This document shows, one piece after another, positions 1-8,929 of a stretch of DNA of 64,000 bases (position 1 is the first letter of the stretch; each line of letters opens with the position of its first letter). The DNA is from Streptomyces subrutilus. GTDB taxonomy: Bacteria > Actinomycetota > Actinomycetes > Streptomycetales > Streptomycetaceae. The stretch is taken from contig NZ_CP023701.1 of assembly GCF_008704535.1 (NCBI RefSeq), positions 3,784,501 through 3,848,500 on the forward strand, written 5' to 3'. The notes beneath the pieces were generated by a model. The model had not been told where the DNA came from and searched no databases. It was given only the letters and a program-made list of their open reading frames with translations. A program made the position numbers and the translations under genes.

Positions 1-1
1 C

Positions 2-511
2 GCGGGCGACGGCTTCCTCGCGGCCCGCCGGGCGGCCCCGCTGCCCGTCATCTTCCGTACGCTCGTGGGCCAGTTCGACGGGCTGGCCACCCTCACCCCG
101 GCGGCCTTCGAGGCGATCCGCACCGCCCTGGGCGAGGCCAGCGGCTTCCAATCCGCCCAGTTCCGGGAGATCGAGTACCTCTGCGGACTGCGCGACACCC
201 GCTTCCTGAACACCGCCGGGTTCAGCGCCGCCGAGCGGGAGCGGCTGCGCACCCGGCTGGAGGAGCGCTCCGTGCAGGAGGCGTACCGCGACTACACGGC
301 CGGCGGTCCGGACCGCGAGGCCGCCGACGCCGCCCGGCGGGCGCTGCTCGACTTCGACGAGGCGATGGCGCTGTGGCGGGCCCGGCACGCGGTGCTCGCC
401 GAGCGGTTCCTGGGCGGCACCGCCGGCACCGCCGGCTCCGACGGGGCCTCGTACCTGTGGGCGGCGGCCCGCCGCCGGGTGCTCCCCGAGGTGTGGGCGG
501 AACTGGCGTGA
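2..511 (+). CDS. Tryptophan 2,3-dioxygenase, 3' part (5' end outside window)
   Basis: Heme enzyme that opens the indole ring of L-tryptophan to N-formylkynurenine. The frame is open from base 2, so the N-terminal half lies outside the window and 169 residues remain. The block SGFQSAQFREIEYLCG is characteristic of bacterial tryptophan dioxygenases, and the C-terminal helical part follows with the expected spacing. The stop overlaps the GTG start of the kynurenine formamidase gene by 4 nt, so the two are translationally coupled. With the halogenase at 11658-13211 the substrate may be chlorotryptophan, as in chlorokynurenine formation for taromycin; this is inference. No kynureninase was seen in the window, which argues against simple catabolism. 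Confidence 0.9.
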   Translation, partial: AGDGFLAARRAAPLPVIFRTLVGQFDGLATLTPAAFEAIRTALGEASGFQSAQFREIEYLCGLRDTRFLNTAGFSAAERERLRTRLEERSVQEAYRDYTAGGPDREAADAARRALLDFDEAMALWRARHAVLAERFLGGTAGTAGSDGASYLWAAARRRVLPEVWAELA

Positions 512-1362
512 GCACCGCCGGACTCGACCTCGACTACTCGCCCAGCTCCCTCGTCCCCGACCTCGACGTGCACCTCGCGCGGTACGCCGCCGACAGCGCA
601 CGCGCCCGGGAGACCCTGCCGGCGCACCTGGACCTGCCGTGCGGACCGCTGCCGGAGCAGCGGCTCGACCTGTTCCCCGCGGCCGACCCGGGGGCGCCGC
701 TGGTGGTCTTCGTGCACGGCGGCTACTGGCAGGAGCTCAGCAGGTCCGAAGCGGCCTTCGCGGCGGCGGACTTCGTGGCCGCGGGCGTCTCCTTCGCGGC
801 GCTCGGCTACGGTCTGGCGCCCGGGTACGGGATGCGCGCCATCACCGCCATGGCCGCCGACTCCGTACGCCGTGTCTGCGCGGGCCGGGCCCGGCTGCCC
901 GGCGCCCCCTCGGCCGTGCACCTCGCCGGACACTCCGCCGGGGCCCACCTGGTGGCCTCGGCGCTCCTGGACACGGCCGGCTGGCGTGCGGCGGGTCTGG
1001 ACGCGGCGGCCGAGATCGCCTCCGCGACGCTGGTCAGCGGCGTGTACGCGCTGGAGCCGCTGACGGGCACCTACGTCAACGACGCGCTCGGCATGGACGC
1101 CGCCGAGGCCCGCGAGCTCAGCCCGCTGCTCCGGCTGACCGCCGGGGCCGCGGCGCTGCCGCCGCTGGTCGTGGCCCGGGGCGAGCGCGAGACGGCGGCC
1201 TTCGGGCGGCAGCAGGCGGAGTTCGCCGGGGCCGCGCGGGCGGGCGGCGCGGACGTGGCGGAGCTGGTGGTGCCCGGACGGCACCACTTCGACCTGCCCT
1301 TCGACCTCGGGCGGCCGGACACCGCCCTCGGGGCGGCCCTCGCCCGCCGGATCCGGGGGTGA
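508..1362 (+). CDS. Kynurenine formamidase-like alpha/beta hydrolase
   Basis: Predicted to hydrolyse N-formylkynurenine to kynurenine, the step after tryptophan dioxygenase. The 284-residue protein has the HGGYW oxyanion motif near residue 69 and a nucleophile elbow GHSAG, as in the AFMID-type arylformamidase branch of alpha/beta hydrolases, and a late His in the context GRHHFD that fits the triad. GTG 508 was chosen because it overlaps the dioxygenase stop and gives a normal family length. An upstream start near 373 would add an Arg/Pro-rich stretch that is a shadow of the dioxygenase gene. The end overlaps the next start. Coupling to the dioxygenase is the main support for the specific substrate. 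Confidence 0.85.
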   Translation: MSTAGLDLDYSPSSLVPDLDVHLARYAADSARARETLPAHLDLPCGPLPEQRLDLFPAADPGAPLVVFVHGGYWQELSRSEAAFAAADFVAAGVSFAALGYGLAPGYGMRAITAMAADSVRRVCAGRARLPGAPSAVHLAGHSAGAHLVASALLDTAGWRAAGLDAAAEIASATLVSGVYALEPLTGTYVNDALGMDAAEARELSPLLRLTAGAAALPPLVVARGERETAAFGRQQAEFAGAARAGGADVAELVVPGRHHFDLPFDLGRPDTALGAALARRIRG

Positions 1363-2120
1363 TCCGGTCCCTGCTGCCCGCCGGAGCCGTCGGCGCGGAT
1401 GCCTTCGGGGACGCCCCCGAAGGGGTGCTGCTGCCGGCCGAGGAGGCGGCGGTGGCCGGCGTCGCGGCCGGGCGGCGGCGCGAGTTCGCCACCGTACGGC
1501 ACTGCGCCCGCCGGGCCCTGCGCGAGCTCGCCGGGGACCGGCCCGGCGGGGCCGCGCGGGATCCGGTGGCGCTGCTGCCCGACCGGGACGGCGTGCCCCG
1601 CTGGCCCGGCGGGACCGTGGGGAGCATGACCCACACCCGGGGCTACCGGGCCGCCGCCGTCGCCCCGGCCGCGCGCGTGACCCGGCTCGGCATCGACGCG
1701 GAGCCGGACCGGCCGCTGCGCGCGGGGGTGCTGGAGACCATCGCGCTGCCGGCCGAGCGGTCGGCGCTGGCGGCCGCCTCCGGGGCCGGCGGCGCGTGCC
1801 GGGACCGGCTGTTGTTCTGCGCCAAGGAGGCCGCGTACAAGGCCTGGTTCCCGCACGTCCGGATCCGGCTCGGCTTCCGCGACGTGGAGATCGTCTTCGA
1901 CGCCCGGGCCGGCGCGCTCCCGGCCGCCGGGCTCCCCGCCGCCGGGGCCCCGGCCGTCCTGGGCGGGTTCCGGGCGTACGTCCGGCACGGCTCCGGAGAC
2001 GTGCTGCGGGGCCGCTGGGGCGCCGGAAGCGGACTGCTCGTCGCGGTCGTCGCCGACGACGCGGACGACGCCTCCGTCGAAGCGGCCCACGGCCCGCCGG
2101 GTGCGGACCGTGGACATTAG
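1359..2120 (+). CDS. Sfp/EntD-type 4'-phosphopantetheinyl transferase
   Basis: Transfers phosphopantetheine from CoA to a conserved Ser of carrier proteins. The 253-residue protein has the two signature blocks of the family: GIDAEP near residue 110 (Mg-binding) and FCAKEAAYKAW near residue 152. It starts at GTG 1359, overlapping the formamidase stop by 4 nt. Likely clients are the three NRPS carrier domains (20182-31242), the A-T-TE protein (46601-50047) and the PKS ACP (15703-15984). The gene terminates inside the GACATTAG element of the next promoter, so the dioxygenase-formamidase-PPTase operon and the A-domain operon meet without a spacer. Confidence 0.9.
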   Translation: MIRSLLPAGAVGADAFGDAPEGVLLPAEEAAVAGVAAGRRREFATVRHCARRALRELAGDRPGGAARDPVALLPDRDGVPRWPGGTVGSMTHTRGYRAAAVAPAARVTRLGIDAEPDRPLRAGVLETIALPAERSALAAASGAGGACRDRLLFCAKEAAYKAWFPHVRIRLGFRDVEIVFDARAGALPAAGLPAAGAPAVLGGFRAYVRHGSGDVLRGRWGAGSGLLVAVVADDADDASVEAAHGPPGADRGH

Positions 2121-2167
2121 GCAGCCGCTTAAGAGCCTGTCCCGCCCCGGCCGGACCCTCCTAGCCT
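2113..2167 (+). promoter_or_regulatory. Promoter of CTTAA/CTAG type before the free-standing A gene
   Basis: GACATTAG (2113-2120), seven bases, CTTAAG (2128-2133), CTGT, then CTAGCCT (2161-2167), which can serve as the -10 box. The same order and spacing occur on the minus strand before the halogenase operon (13253-13306) and, without GACATTAG, before trpC (34501-34539). ATTAG-N7-CTTAA is a loose dyad of the kind bound by LysR regulators. The GACATTAG copy contains the TAG stop of the PPTase gene. Confidence 0.5.
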
Positions 2168-2232
2168 GCACAGAGCCCGCCCCGGGGCCGGTGGAGCCCC
2201 GCCCCCGCCCGCGCGGAACCACAGGAGGAGCG

Positions 2233-3789
2233 ATGGTCCCAGCACCCCACCCCAGCTCGATCGCCGGCGACGTCCGGCCCGTCGCGGCCGAGTCGTTCGT
2301 GCACCTGGTCCGCGGCCACGCCCGGACCCGCCCGGACGCGGTGGCCGTACGCTCCGGCGACCAACGGATCACCTACCGGCAGTTGTGGCGGCGGGCCCTC
2401 GCCGTCGCGGACGCCCTGCGCGAGGCCGGGGCCGGCCCCGGTGACCGCGTCGCCCTGTGGGCCGACCGCACCGCCGGCACCGTCGCCGGTGCGCTGGGGG
2501 TGATGGCGCTGGGCGCGGCGTACGTGCCGATCGACCCGACGCACCCCGGCGAGCGGACCGCCTCCGTCCTGGCCGGAGCGGCCCCGGCCGCCCTGCTCCA
2601 CGACGGCGCCGGCGGCGGGGCGCTGCCCGCCCTGAACGTGCCCGTGCTCGACGTGCGGGAGCTGCCGGACGCCGCCGGGCTGCCGGAACCGCCGCTGCCG
2701 GGGGCGCGGGACATCGCGTACGTGGTGTTCACCTCCGGCTCGACCGGCACTCCCAAGGGCGTCATGGTGCCGCACGGTTCGCTCACCAACTACGTGGCCT
2801 GGTGCGGCGACCTGGTGGCCGGGCCGGGCAGTGGCAGCCCGCTCTTCGGCAGCCTCGGCTTCGACCTGGCGATGACCTCCCTGTGGGTGCCGCTCGCCCA
2901 GGGCCGCACGGTCACCACGGTCGCGGGGATCTGGGACCAGCAGACCCTGTTCGGGGAGCGCGAGGACCCGTACGCCTTCGTCAAGATGACCCCCTCGCAC
3001 GCCCGGTTCTTCGACGTCCTGGCCGAGCCGCCGCGCTACGACCGGGTCACGCGCCTGCTGATGTTCGGCGGCGAGGCCCTCGACCCCGCCCTGATCGCCT
3101 CGCTCGCCCCCCGGCTCGCCGGGGTCCGGCTGGTCAACCACTACGGGCCGACCGAGACCACCATCGGCTGCTGCGCGTACCGCTTCGACCGCGACCGCCT
3201 CCCCGCGACCCCCACGGTGCCCATCGGCCGGCCCGCCTGGAACACCCGGGCGTACGTGGTCGACGAGGCACTGCGCCCGGTGGCTCCGGGCGCCCCCGGC
3301 GAGCTGGTGATCGCCGGCCGGGCGGTCGCCGCCGGGTACCTCGGGGGCGCGGGCGGCGGGAAGTTCCTCGACGAGCGGGAACTGGGCGGCCCGGCCGGGG
3401 AGCGGGCCTACCGCACCGGGGACACCGTGGAGCTGCTGGCCCGGGGCGCGCTGCTCTACCTCGGCCGCGGCGACGACCAGTTGAAGGTCAACGGCCACCG
3501 GGTGGAACTGGGCGAGCTGCGCCACCACGTGCTGGCGGTGCCGGGCGTCGCGGACGCCGCCTTCGACATCGTGCGCGGACCGGTGGACACCCTGGAGCTG
3601 TTCGTCCGGCTCGGCGGGCGCGGGCCGCGCCCCGACGCGGAGGAGTTCTCCGCCCTGGTCCGCAAGACCCTGGCCGGGGCGCTGCCCTCGGCGCTGGTGC
3701 CGGGCGCCGTGCACCTGGTGGACGAGATCGTGGTGAACGCCAACGGCAAGACCGACCTCGCCGCGACCCGCGCCCGGACCCGCCGCTAG
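2233..3789 (+). CDS. Free-standing NRPS adenylation enzyme, predicted Asp-type
   Basis: Activates an amino acid as acyl-AMP and loads a carrier protein. The 518-residue protein has an A domain only: AMP-binding core VFTSGSTGTPKG near residue 163, NHYGPTETT near 305, YRTGD, and the C-terminal lysine motif NANGKTD; no condensation or carrier domain. Aligning by eye to the GrsA pocket gives residues D-L-T-K-M-G-H-I-G-K, one change from the code I recall for aspartate (D-L-T-K-V-G-H-I-G-K). ATG 2233 has a clear AGGAGG site. Because NRPS module 3 carries a truncated A domain, this enzyme is a candidate for loading that carrier in trans. The TauD-type dioxygenase (33483-34409) could then hydroxylate the Asp residue; that pairing is inference. 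Confidence 0.85.
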   Translation: MVPAPHPSSIAGDVRPVAAESFVHLVRGHARTRPDAVAVRSGDQRITYRQLWRRALAVADALREAGAGPGDRVALWADRTAGTVAGALGVMALGAAYVPIDPTHPGERTASVLAGAAPAALLHDGAGGGALPALNVPVLDVRELPDAAGLPEPPLPGARDIAYVVFTSGSTGTPKGVMVPHGSLTNYVAWCGDLVAGPGSGSPLFGSLGFDLAMTSLWVPLAQGRTVTTVAGIWDQQTLFGEREDPYAFVKMTPSHARFFDVLAEPPRYDRVTRLLMFGGEALDPALIASLAPRLAGVRLVNHYGPTETTIGCCAYRFDRDRLPATPTVPIGRPAWNTRAYVVDEALRPVAPGAPGELVIAGRAVAAGYLGGAGGGKFLDERELGGPAGERAYRTGDTVELLARGALLYLGRGDDQLKVNGHRVELGELRHHVLAVPGVADAAFDIVRGPVDTLELFVRLGGRGPRPDAEEFSALVRKTLAGALPSALVPGAVHLVDEIVVNANGKTDLAATRARTRR

Positions 3790-3847
3790 CCGGGCGGACG
3801 GACGGGGGCGGGTCACACCGGAGGGGTTACCAGATCACCCGCGGACG

Positions 3848-3889
3848 TCAGACGCAGCTCAGCGCTCCGTCAGCGCCGTCCGGGATCCT
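3848..3889 (+). promoter_or_regulatory. SARP box (three 11-bp TCAG repeats) and -10 before mbtH
   Basis: TCAG occurs at 3848, 3859 and 3870, exactly 11 bp apart, one helical turn, as in binding sites of SARP activators. A possible -10 (GATCCT, 3884-3889) lies 14 bp after the last TCAG start, the same offset seen at the other arrays in this window. It would drive mbtH and the ABC ATPase, with a leader of about 130 nt. Confidence 0.6.
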
Positions 3890-3935
3890 CGCAGGGCGGG
3901 CCACGGCCCCCCGCCGTCGAACGGCGCGGGGCACC

Positions 3936-3987
3936 GGGGGTGTCCTGTCGCTCGGGCCGCGAGCCGGCCGGGCGACGGGGCACCCCC
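3936..3987 (+). other. Long hairpin in the mbtH leader
   Basis: Bases 3936-3951 and 3972-3987 can pair over 16 bp with two G-U pairs, and the 20-nt loop is itself G/C-rich. The hairpin ends 39 nt before the mbtH start. It could terminate read-through from the A-domain gene or attenuate transcription from the SARP promoter upstream; no U-tract follows. Function is not established. Confidence 0.4.
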
Positions 3988-4026
3988 AAGCCCGTACCCG
4001 ACGACTCGGATGACGGAGTGAGCGAC

Positions 4027-4245
4027 GTGTCGAACCCCTTTGACAACCAGGACGGAACCTTCCTCGTGCTGGTGAACGACGAAGGCCAGCACTCCCTCTG
4101 GCCCGCCTTCGCCCGGCGCCCCGAGGGCTGGACGGTGGCCCTGGCCGAGGGCCCGCGCGACGGCGCCCTCGCCTACGTGGAGGAGCACTGGACGGACATG
4201 CGTCCGGCCGGGCTCCGCGCGTCCGCCGGCGCCGGATCCGCCTGA
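4027..4245 (+). CDS. MbtH-like protein
   Basis: Small chaperone-like partner that binds NRPS adenylation domains and supports their folding or activity. The 72-residue product begins SNPFDNQDGTF and contains the conserved Trp-containing blocks HSLWPAF, GWTV and YVEEHWTDMRP, diagnostic of the family. GTG 4027 was preferred because it gives the canonical N-terminus and has GGAG (4015-4018) 8 nt upstream; GTG 4018 is an in-frame alternative. It is the only MbtH seen in the window, so it probably serves the NRPS, the free-standing A enzyme and the A-T-TE protein. It lies 31 nt before the ABC ATPase gene, probably in one transcript. Confidence 0.95.
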   Translation: MSNPFDNQDGTFLVLVNDEGQHSLWPAFARRPEGWTVALAEGPRDGALAYVEEHWTDMRPAGLRASAGAGSA

Positions 4246-4276
4246 GCGGGCGCCGGTCCGGGGCGGAGGGACGACT

Positions 4277-5221
4277 GTGGACGTAGACATGGCGATCCGC
4301 GCGGAAGGGCTGCGCAAGAGCTACGCCGGCCACGAGGCACTGGGTGGCGTGGACCTGGAGGTCCCGGCCGGCACCGTACTGGGCCTGCTCGGTCCCAACG
4401 GCGCGGGCAAGACGACGACCGTACGGATGCTGGCGACGCTGCTCGAACCGGACGGCGGACACGCGACCGTCGCCGGGTACGACATCGTGCGCGAGCCGCG
4501 CGAGGTGCGCCGCCGGATCGGACTGGCCGGCCAGTACGCGGCGGTGGACGAGATGCTCACCGGCCGCGAGAACCTCGAACTCATCGGCACCCTCGTCCAC
4601 CTGGGGCGGGCCGCGGCCCGCACCAGGGCGCAGGAGCTGCTGGAACGGTTCGACCTGACCGCGGCCGGCGACCGGCAGGCCCGCACCTACTCGGGCGGCA
4701 TGCGGCGGCGGCTGGACCTGGCGGCCTGCCTGGTCGCGACGCCGTCCGTGCTGTTCCTGGACGAGCCGACCACCGGGCTGGACCCGGTGAGCCGGATGGG
4801 CCTGTGGACGGTGGTGCGGGACCTGGTCGAGGACGGGGTGACCGTCCTGCTGACCACCCAGTACCTGGAGGAGGCCGACTTCCTCGCCGACCGCATCGCG
4901 GTCATCGACACCGGCCGCGTGATCGCGGAGGGCACCCCGGACGAGCTGAAGCGCAAGGTCGGCGAGGAGCGGCTGGAGGTGACCGTGGCCGTGCCCGGCC
5001 GCCTGTCGGACGCGGTGTCCGCGCTGCGCCGGATCACGGCGGCGGAACCGGTCGTGGACACCGCGCGCGGGGTGGTCTCCATCCCGGTCGGCGACGGCCT
5101 GGGCACGATCGAGTCGGCCGCCGGAACGCTGCGGCTGGAGGGCGTGGAGGTCTCGGACTTCGCCCTGCGCCGGCCCACGCTCGACGACGTCTTCGTCACG
5201 CTCACCGGCACTCCGGCCTGA
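4277..5221 (+). CDS. DrrA-type ABC transporter ATPase
   Basis: ATP-hydrolysing subunit of a drug or peptide exporter. The 314-residue protein has Walker A GPNGAGKTTT near residue 40, an ABC signature YSGGMRRRLDLA, Walker B LFLDEPTTGLDP and a C-terminal DrrA-like extension. GTG 4277 has GGAGGG 6 nt upstream; ATG 4289 is an alternative. No permease is adjacent. The matching ABC-2 (DrrB-like) membrane subunit is encoded at 31239-32114, directly after the NRPS, so the two halves of the exporter appear split over 26 kb. The likely role is export of the finished peptide and self-protection. Confidence 0.88.
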   Translation: MDVDMAIRAEGLRKSYAGHEALGGVDLEVPAGTVLGLLGPNGAGKTTTVRMLATLLEPDGGHATVAGYDIVREPREVRRRIGLAGQYAAVDEMLTGRENLELIGTLVHLGRAAARTRAQELLERFDLTAAGDRQARTYSGGMRRRLDLAACLVATPSVLFLDEPTTGLDPVSRMGLWTVVRDLVEDGVTVLLTTQYLEEADFLADRIAVIDTGRVIAEGTPDELKRKVGEERLEVTVAVPGRLSDAVSALRRITAAEPVVDTARGVVSIPVGDGLGTIESAAGTLRLEGVEVSDFALRRPTLDDVFVTLTGTPA

Positions 5222-5335
5222 CCCGGCCGGGCACCCGCACGGCGGACCGCGGCCCGGGCACGGGGCCGGCCGCCGGCGCGGGCGCCCGGCCCCACTTCGA
5301 CGACGGAAACCTAGCGGTACCACGGGGGCTCCACT

Positions 5336-6256
5336 GTGCAAAGGATCCATTTCACCGCCGCTGACGTCGCCCGCACCCGCCTGAAGATCACCGCGGGACC
5401 GCTGGTCGAGTCGGCCTTCGCCTACGGACTGCTCGGACGGGGCGTCAGCGCCCCGTTCGCGCGCTGGCGCAGCCAGGTCGGGGACCGGCTGCGACCCGGC
5501 CCCGGCCTGCCGGGCGCACCCGGCACGGACGGCGAAGCCGCCTTGGGCGTCCTGCTGCGGATCATCGAACAGGGCGCTGCGGGCGGTGAGCTCACCCGGG
5601 TCTGGCAGACCGCCGTGGCCCCGTACTGGGACCACCTGCTGGCCTTCCTCGAAGTCGAGTGCGAGGCACGGGGCCGGGTGCTGATGGGCGGCGGCGCCGA
5701 ACTGCTGCTGACCACGCTGCACTCCCGGATCACCTGGCGGGCGCCGGTGCTGGAGATCCACGACGGGCCCGACGAGGACATCCGCCTGGACGGGCGCGGC
5801 CTGGTGCTCGCGCCGTCGGTGTTCCTCGCCCACCGGGCCGGCCGCGTCACGCGGAGCCTGGATCCGTCCGCTCCGGTGGTGCTGGCGTTCGGCGCGCCGC
5901 CGGACAGCCACCAGGCCACCGCCCTGTGGGACAAGCCGGACGGCAGCGGGCAGTCGCTGGGCGCGCTGGTCGGGCAGACCCGGGCCGCCGCGCTGCACGT
6001 GCTGCGGGCCAGCTGCACCACCACCCAGCTCGCCGACCGGCTCGGCATCTCGGCCGCCGGCGCCAGCCAGCACACCGCCGTGCTGCGCCGCACGGGCCTG
6101 ATCACCACCCGGCGCGTGCGCAACACCGTGCTGCACACCCTGACCCCGCTGGGCGCGGCGCTGCTCAAGGGCATGACCGCGCAGGCCCCGGCCGCCGCCC
6201 GGCACCGGCCGCCCGCCGCGGCCGCTCCGGCCGGCGTCCTCCAGCACGCCTCCTGA
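5336..6256 (+). CDS. ArsR-like winged-helix transcriptional regulator
   Basis: Predicted DNA-binding regulator of 306 residues. The C-terminal third (about residues 215-275) reads as a winged helix of ArsR/SmtB type: TTTQLADRLGISAAGASQHT is the helix-turn-helix, followed by the wing segment RTGLITTRRVRNTVLHTLTP. The N-terminal 200 residues resemble the uncharacterised domain often fused to such helices in actinomycetes; no metal-binding Cys/His cluster is evident. GTG 5336 follows a 114-bp gap. The gene is convergent with the ABC permease gene at 6362-8929, separated by a terminator. It could regulate either ABC system; the target is unknown. Confidence 0.7.
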   Translation: MQRIHFTAADVARTRLKITAGPLVESAFAYGLLGRGVSAPFARWRSQVGDRLRPGPGLPGAPGTDGEAALGVLLRIIEQGAAGGELTRVWQTAVAPYWDHLLAFLEVECEARGRVLMGGGAELLLTTLHSRITWRAPVLEIHDGPDEDIRLDGRGLVLAPSVFLAHRAGRVTRSLDPSAPVVLAFGAPPDSHQATALWDKPDGSGQSLGALVGQTRAAALHVLRASCTTTQLADRLGISAAGASQHTAVLRRTGLITTRRVRNTVLHTLTPLGAALLKGMTAQAPAAARHRPPAAAAPAGVLQHAS

Positions 6257-6294
6257 CGTCCCGCGCACCCGCCGCGCACCGCCGGCGGTCCCAC

Positions 6295-6348
6295 CGTACG
6301 AAGGCCGCCCCCGGCACGGATCTCCGTGCCGGGGGCGGCCTTCGTACG
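6295..6348. terminator. Bidirectional terminator, 26-bp perfect stem
   Basis: Bases 6295-6320 pair perfectly with 6323-6348 around a 2-nt loop. It lies between the convergent regulator (5336-6256) and ABC permease (6362-8929) genes and can end both transcripts. Confidence 0.9.
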
Positions 6349-6361
6349 GGCGGTGCGGGGG

Positions 6362-8929
6362 CTACTCCTTGATGCCCGCCAGGTCGCCGGGCCGGCCGCG
6401 CAGGACCGCACCGGCCGACAGCAGGGTGGTGGCCAGGGTCAGTCCGAGGGCGCCGCCGACCACGGTGACGATGATCCACGGGGAGCCCGTCGGGAGCGCC
6501 GTGCCGAGCACGCTCATGCTGAACGGCACCAGGGTCAGCAGCGCCACCAGCAGGCCGAGCACGATGCCCGCCACGGAGACCAGGACCGCCTCCATCGCCA
6601 TCATCTGCATCACCTGCCGGCGGGTGGCGCCGATCAGGCGCTGCAGCATGAACTCGCGGCGCCGCTCGGTGGTGGCCAGCACCTGCGTGTTGACCAGGGC
6701 GATCGTCGCGTAGCCGACGACCACGGCGAGGACCAGGTAGGCCATCCAGGACTGGGTGTCGCTGTTGTCCGCGGCCACCGCCGTCAGCGCCTGCCGGTCG
6801 GTGACCCGCAGTCCGGGCTGCCGTTCGGCGAGGGTGCGCAGCGAGGCCTCCAGGGCGGCCCGGCCCGTGCCCGGCGCGGCGCTCACCATGATCTGCGGGA
6901 CCAGTCCCGCGTCGGTGTGGCCGACCAGGACGGACGCCGGGACCAGGGCGGTCTCGTAACCGCGCTTGCCGTCGACGGTGGCGACCAACCTGAGGTCGAC
7001 CCGGGTGCCGTCGCCCAGCCGCATGGGCACGGTGTCACCGATCGTGCGGTCGGCGGCGTAGCGGGCCGGGAGGGCCACGGTGGCGCCGCGCAGCGCGTCC
7101 AGGCTGCCGGAGGCGGCCCGGAAGGACGTCGTCGCGGCGATGCCCTCGGGGGTGACGCCCTGCATCGACACCTCGGTGGGCTGCGGTGCGCTCGACTCGC
7201 CGTCGCCGCCGTTCAGGGTCGGGTCGACGGGTACGTCGGGCTCGATGAAGCCGAGGCTCGGCACCTGGGCGGAGGCCGCCGCCACCCCGGGCAGCCCGCG
7301 GATCGCGTCCACCGTCTCCAGCGGCATGCCACCGGAGGCCGAGGTCACCACCGCGTCGGCCCGCAGGCTCTCCTCGAACGCCTGGTCGGCGCCGTCGGCC
7401 TGGGTGGTCTGCATGTAGATCAGGCCGACCGCGAGGCCGGTGGCCAGCATGACCGGCATCACCGCCGCCGCGAGCCGGGCCGTACGGGCCTTGGCGTTGC
7501 GGGTGGCGAGGTGGCCGGAGAGCCCGGACACCGCGCGCACCGGCCGGCGCAGCGAGGCGGTGATGCCGCGGGCCAGGACCGGGCCGAGGAGACCGAAGCC
7601 GGTCGTCCACACCATGGCCGCCGGAGTGGCGACGCTGCCGGCGTCCGGGCCGTCCATGCCGGCGGTGCCCACGGCCAGGGCGATGCCGCCGATCAGGCAC
7701 AGCAGGCCCAGCACCGATCGGAAGCCGCTGAACCACCGGCGCTGGAGGCCCGCTTCGGCGAGCGCCTCGGTGGGCCGGGTGCGGGCCGCGCCGTTGGCGG
7801 CGATGAACGCGGCGCCGACCGCGGTGATCAGGGCGGTGCCCACGCCGACGATCAGCGGGACGGACCCGGCGCGGAAGACGATCGATTCGGGCACCACGCC
7901 CGCGTCGGCGAAGGCGCCCAGCAGCCAGCGCCCGACACGCGGACCGGGGATGCAGGCCAGCGCCGTCGCGATGGCCGCCAGCAGTACGGTCTCGCCCAGG
8001 ATCAGCCGCCGCAGCTGGCCCGGGGTGGTGCCGATGGCACGCAGCAGCGCCATCTCGCGCTGCCGCTGCTGGATGGACAGGCCCAGGGTGGAGGAGGCGA
8101 CGAACACCGTGACCATGGCGGACAGCCCGCCGAAGGCGGCGGCCAGCGGGATCAGGTCGCTGCCGTCGTCGATCACGCCCGGGTCCTCGGCGCGGCCCCG
8201 CTCGTCCCCGGTGAGCACGGAGACCGGCGCCCCGGCGACCGCCTTGCGGACGCCCTCGGCGACCGCGGCGGTGTCCGCGCCGGCGGCCGGGAAGACGCCG
8301 ATGTTGTCCACGGTGCCGGACAGTCCGGCGGCGGACCGGGCGTCCAGGGCGGCGGCGTCGGAGAGGAAGACCCCGTCGTCCTCGCCGTTGCCGGCCGCCA
8401 GGCCGGAGACCTCGTACGCCTTCGAGGCGCCGCCGGAGCGGATCTCGACCCGGGAGCCGGGGCTCAGGCCCGCCCGCTGCGCGAGACGGGTGTCCACGAC
8501 GACCTGTCCGGCGCCCGCGGGCGCGGCGCCCTGGGTGATCCGGTACGGGGTGAGGGCGGCGGAGGCCCAGCCGTGGCCGGTGACCGCGGTCACCGGTCCG
8601 CCGCCGGGCGGCGCGAGGGAGCCGGGGAAGGACACGTCGGCGGCGGCGCCGGCCACTCCCGGGACCGCGGCGATCTTCGTGGTCAGGGCCGCGTCGAAGC
8701 GGACCCGCTCGGGGAAGACCAGCTCGCTGGAGGTGCCGAGGTAGCGCTGCTCCCCGGTGACGACGACGGGGGCCGCGGCCAGCCGCTGGGGCGGGGCCGC
8801 GTTGTGGATGCCGGTCTCCAGCAGGCCGCCGCAGGCGACGACGATGGTCGCGCCGAAGAACAGCGCGATGAACGAGGCGATGAATCCGCCCTTGTGGTAG
8901 CGCAGGGTGCGCAGCGCGATCCTGATCAC
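6362..8929 (-). CDS. FtsX/MacB-family ABC transporter permease
   Basis: Membrane subunit of an ABC exporter with two FtsX repeats, 855 residues. An N-terminal membrane segment (about 15-35) is followed by an extracytoplasmic region to about 255, three membrane segments around 265-390, a second membrane pair near 410-455, one near 490-510, another extracytoplasmic region and three C-terminal segments (about 735-840). The cytoplasmic coupling motif RQREMALLRAIG and its counterpart RRREFMLQRLIG mark the two FtsX repeats. The GTG start at 8929 overlaps the stop of the ATPase gene by 4 nt. It sits at the end of the halogenase operon, suggesting export or immunity; cargo unknown. Confidence 0.88.
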   Translation of the reverse strand: MIRIALRTLRYHKGGFIASFIALFFGATIVVACGGLLETGIHNAAPPQRLAAAPVVVTGEQRYLGTSSELVFPERVRFDAALTTKIAAVPGVAGAAADVSFPGSLAPPGGGPVTAVTGHGWASAALTPYRITQGAAPAGAGQVVVDTRLAQRAGLSPGSRVEIRSGGASKAYEVSGLAAGNGEDDGVFLSDAAALDARSAAGLSGTVDNIGVFPAAGADTAAVAEGVRKAVAGAPVSVLTGDERGRAEDPGVIDDGSDLIPLAAAFGGLSAMVTVFVASSTLGLSIQQRQREMALLRAIGTTPGQLRRLILGETVLLAAIATALACIPGPRVGRWLLGAFADAGVVPESIVFRAGSVPLIVGVGTALITAVGAAFIAANGAARTRPTEALAEAGLQRRWFSGFRSVLGLLCLIGGIALAVGTAGMDGPDAGSVATPAAMVWTTGFGLLGPVLARGITASLRRPVRAVSGLSGHLATRNAKARTARLAAAVMPVMLATGLAVGLIYMQTTQADGADQAFEESLRADAVVTSASGGMPLETVDAIRGLPGVAAASAQVPSLGFIEPDVPVDPTLNGGDGESSAPQPTEVSMQGVTPEGIAATTSFRAASGSLDALRGATVALPARYAADRTIGDTVPMRLGDGTRVDLRLVATVDGKRGYETALVPASVLVGHTDAGLVPQIMVSAAPGTGRAALEASLRTLAERQPGLRVTDRQALTAVAADNSDTQSWMAYLVLAVVVGYATIALVNTQVLATTERRREFMLQRLIGATRRQVMQMMAMEAVLVSVAGIVLGLLVALLTLVPFSMSVLGTALPTGSPWIIVTVVGGALGLTLATTLLSAGAVLRGRPGDLAGIKE

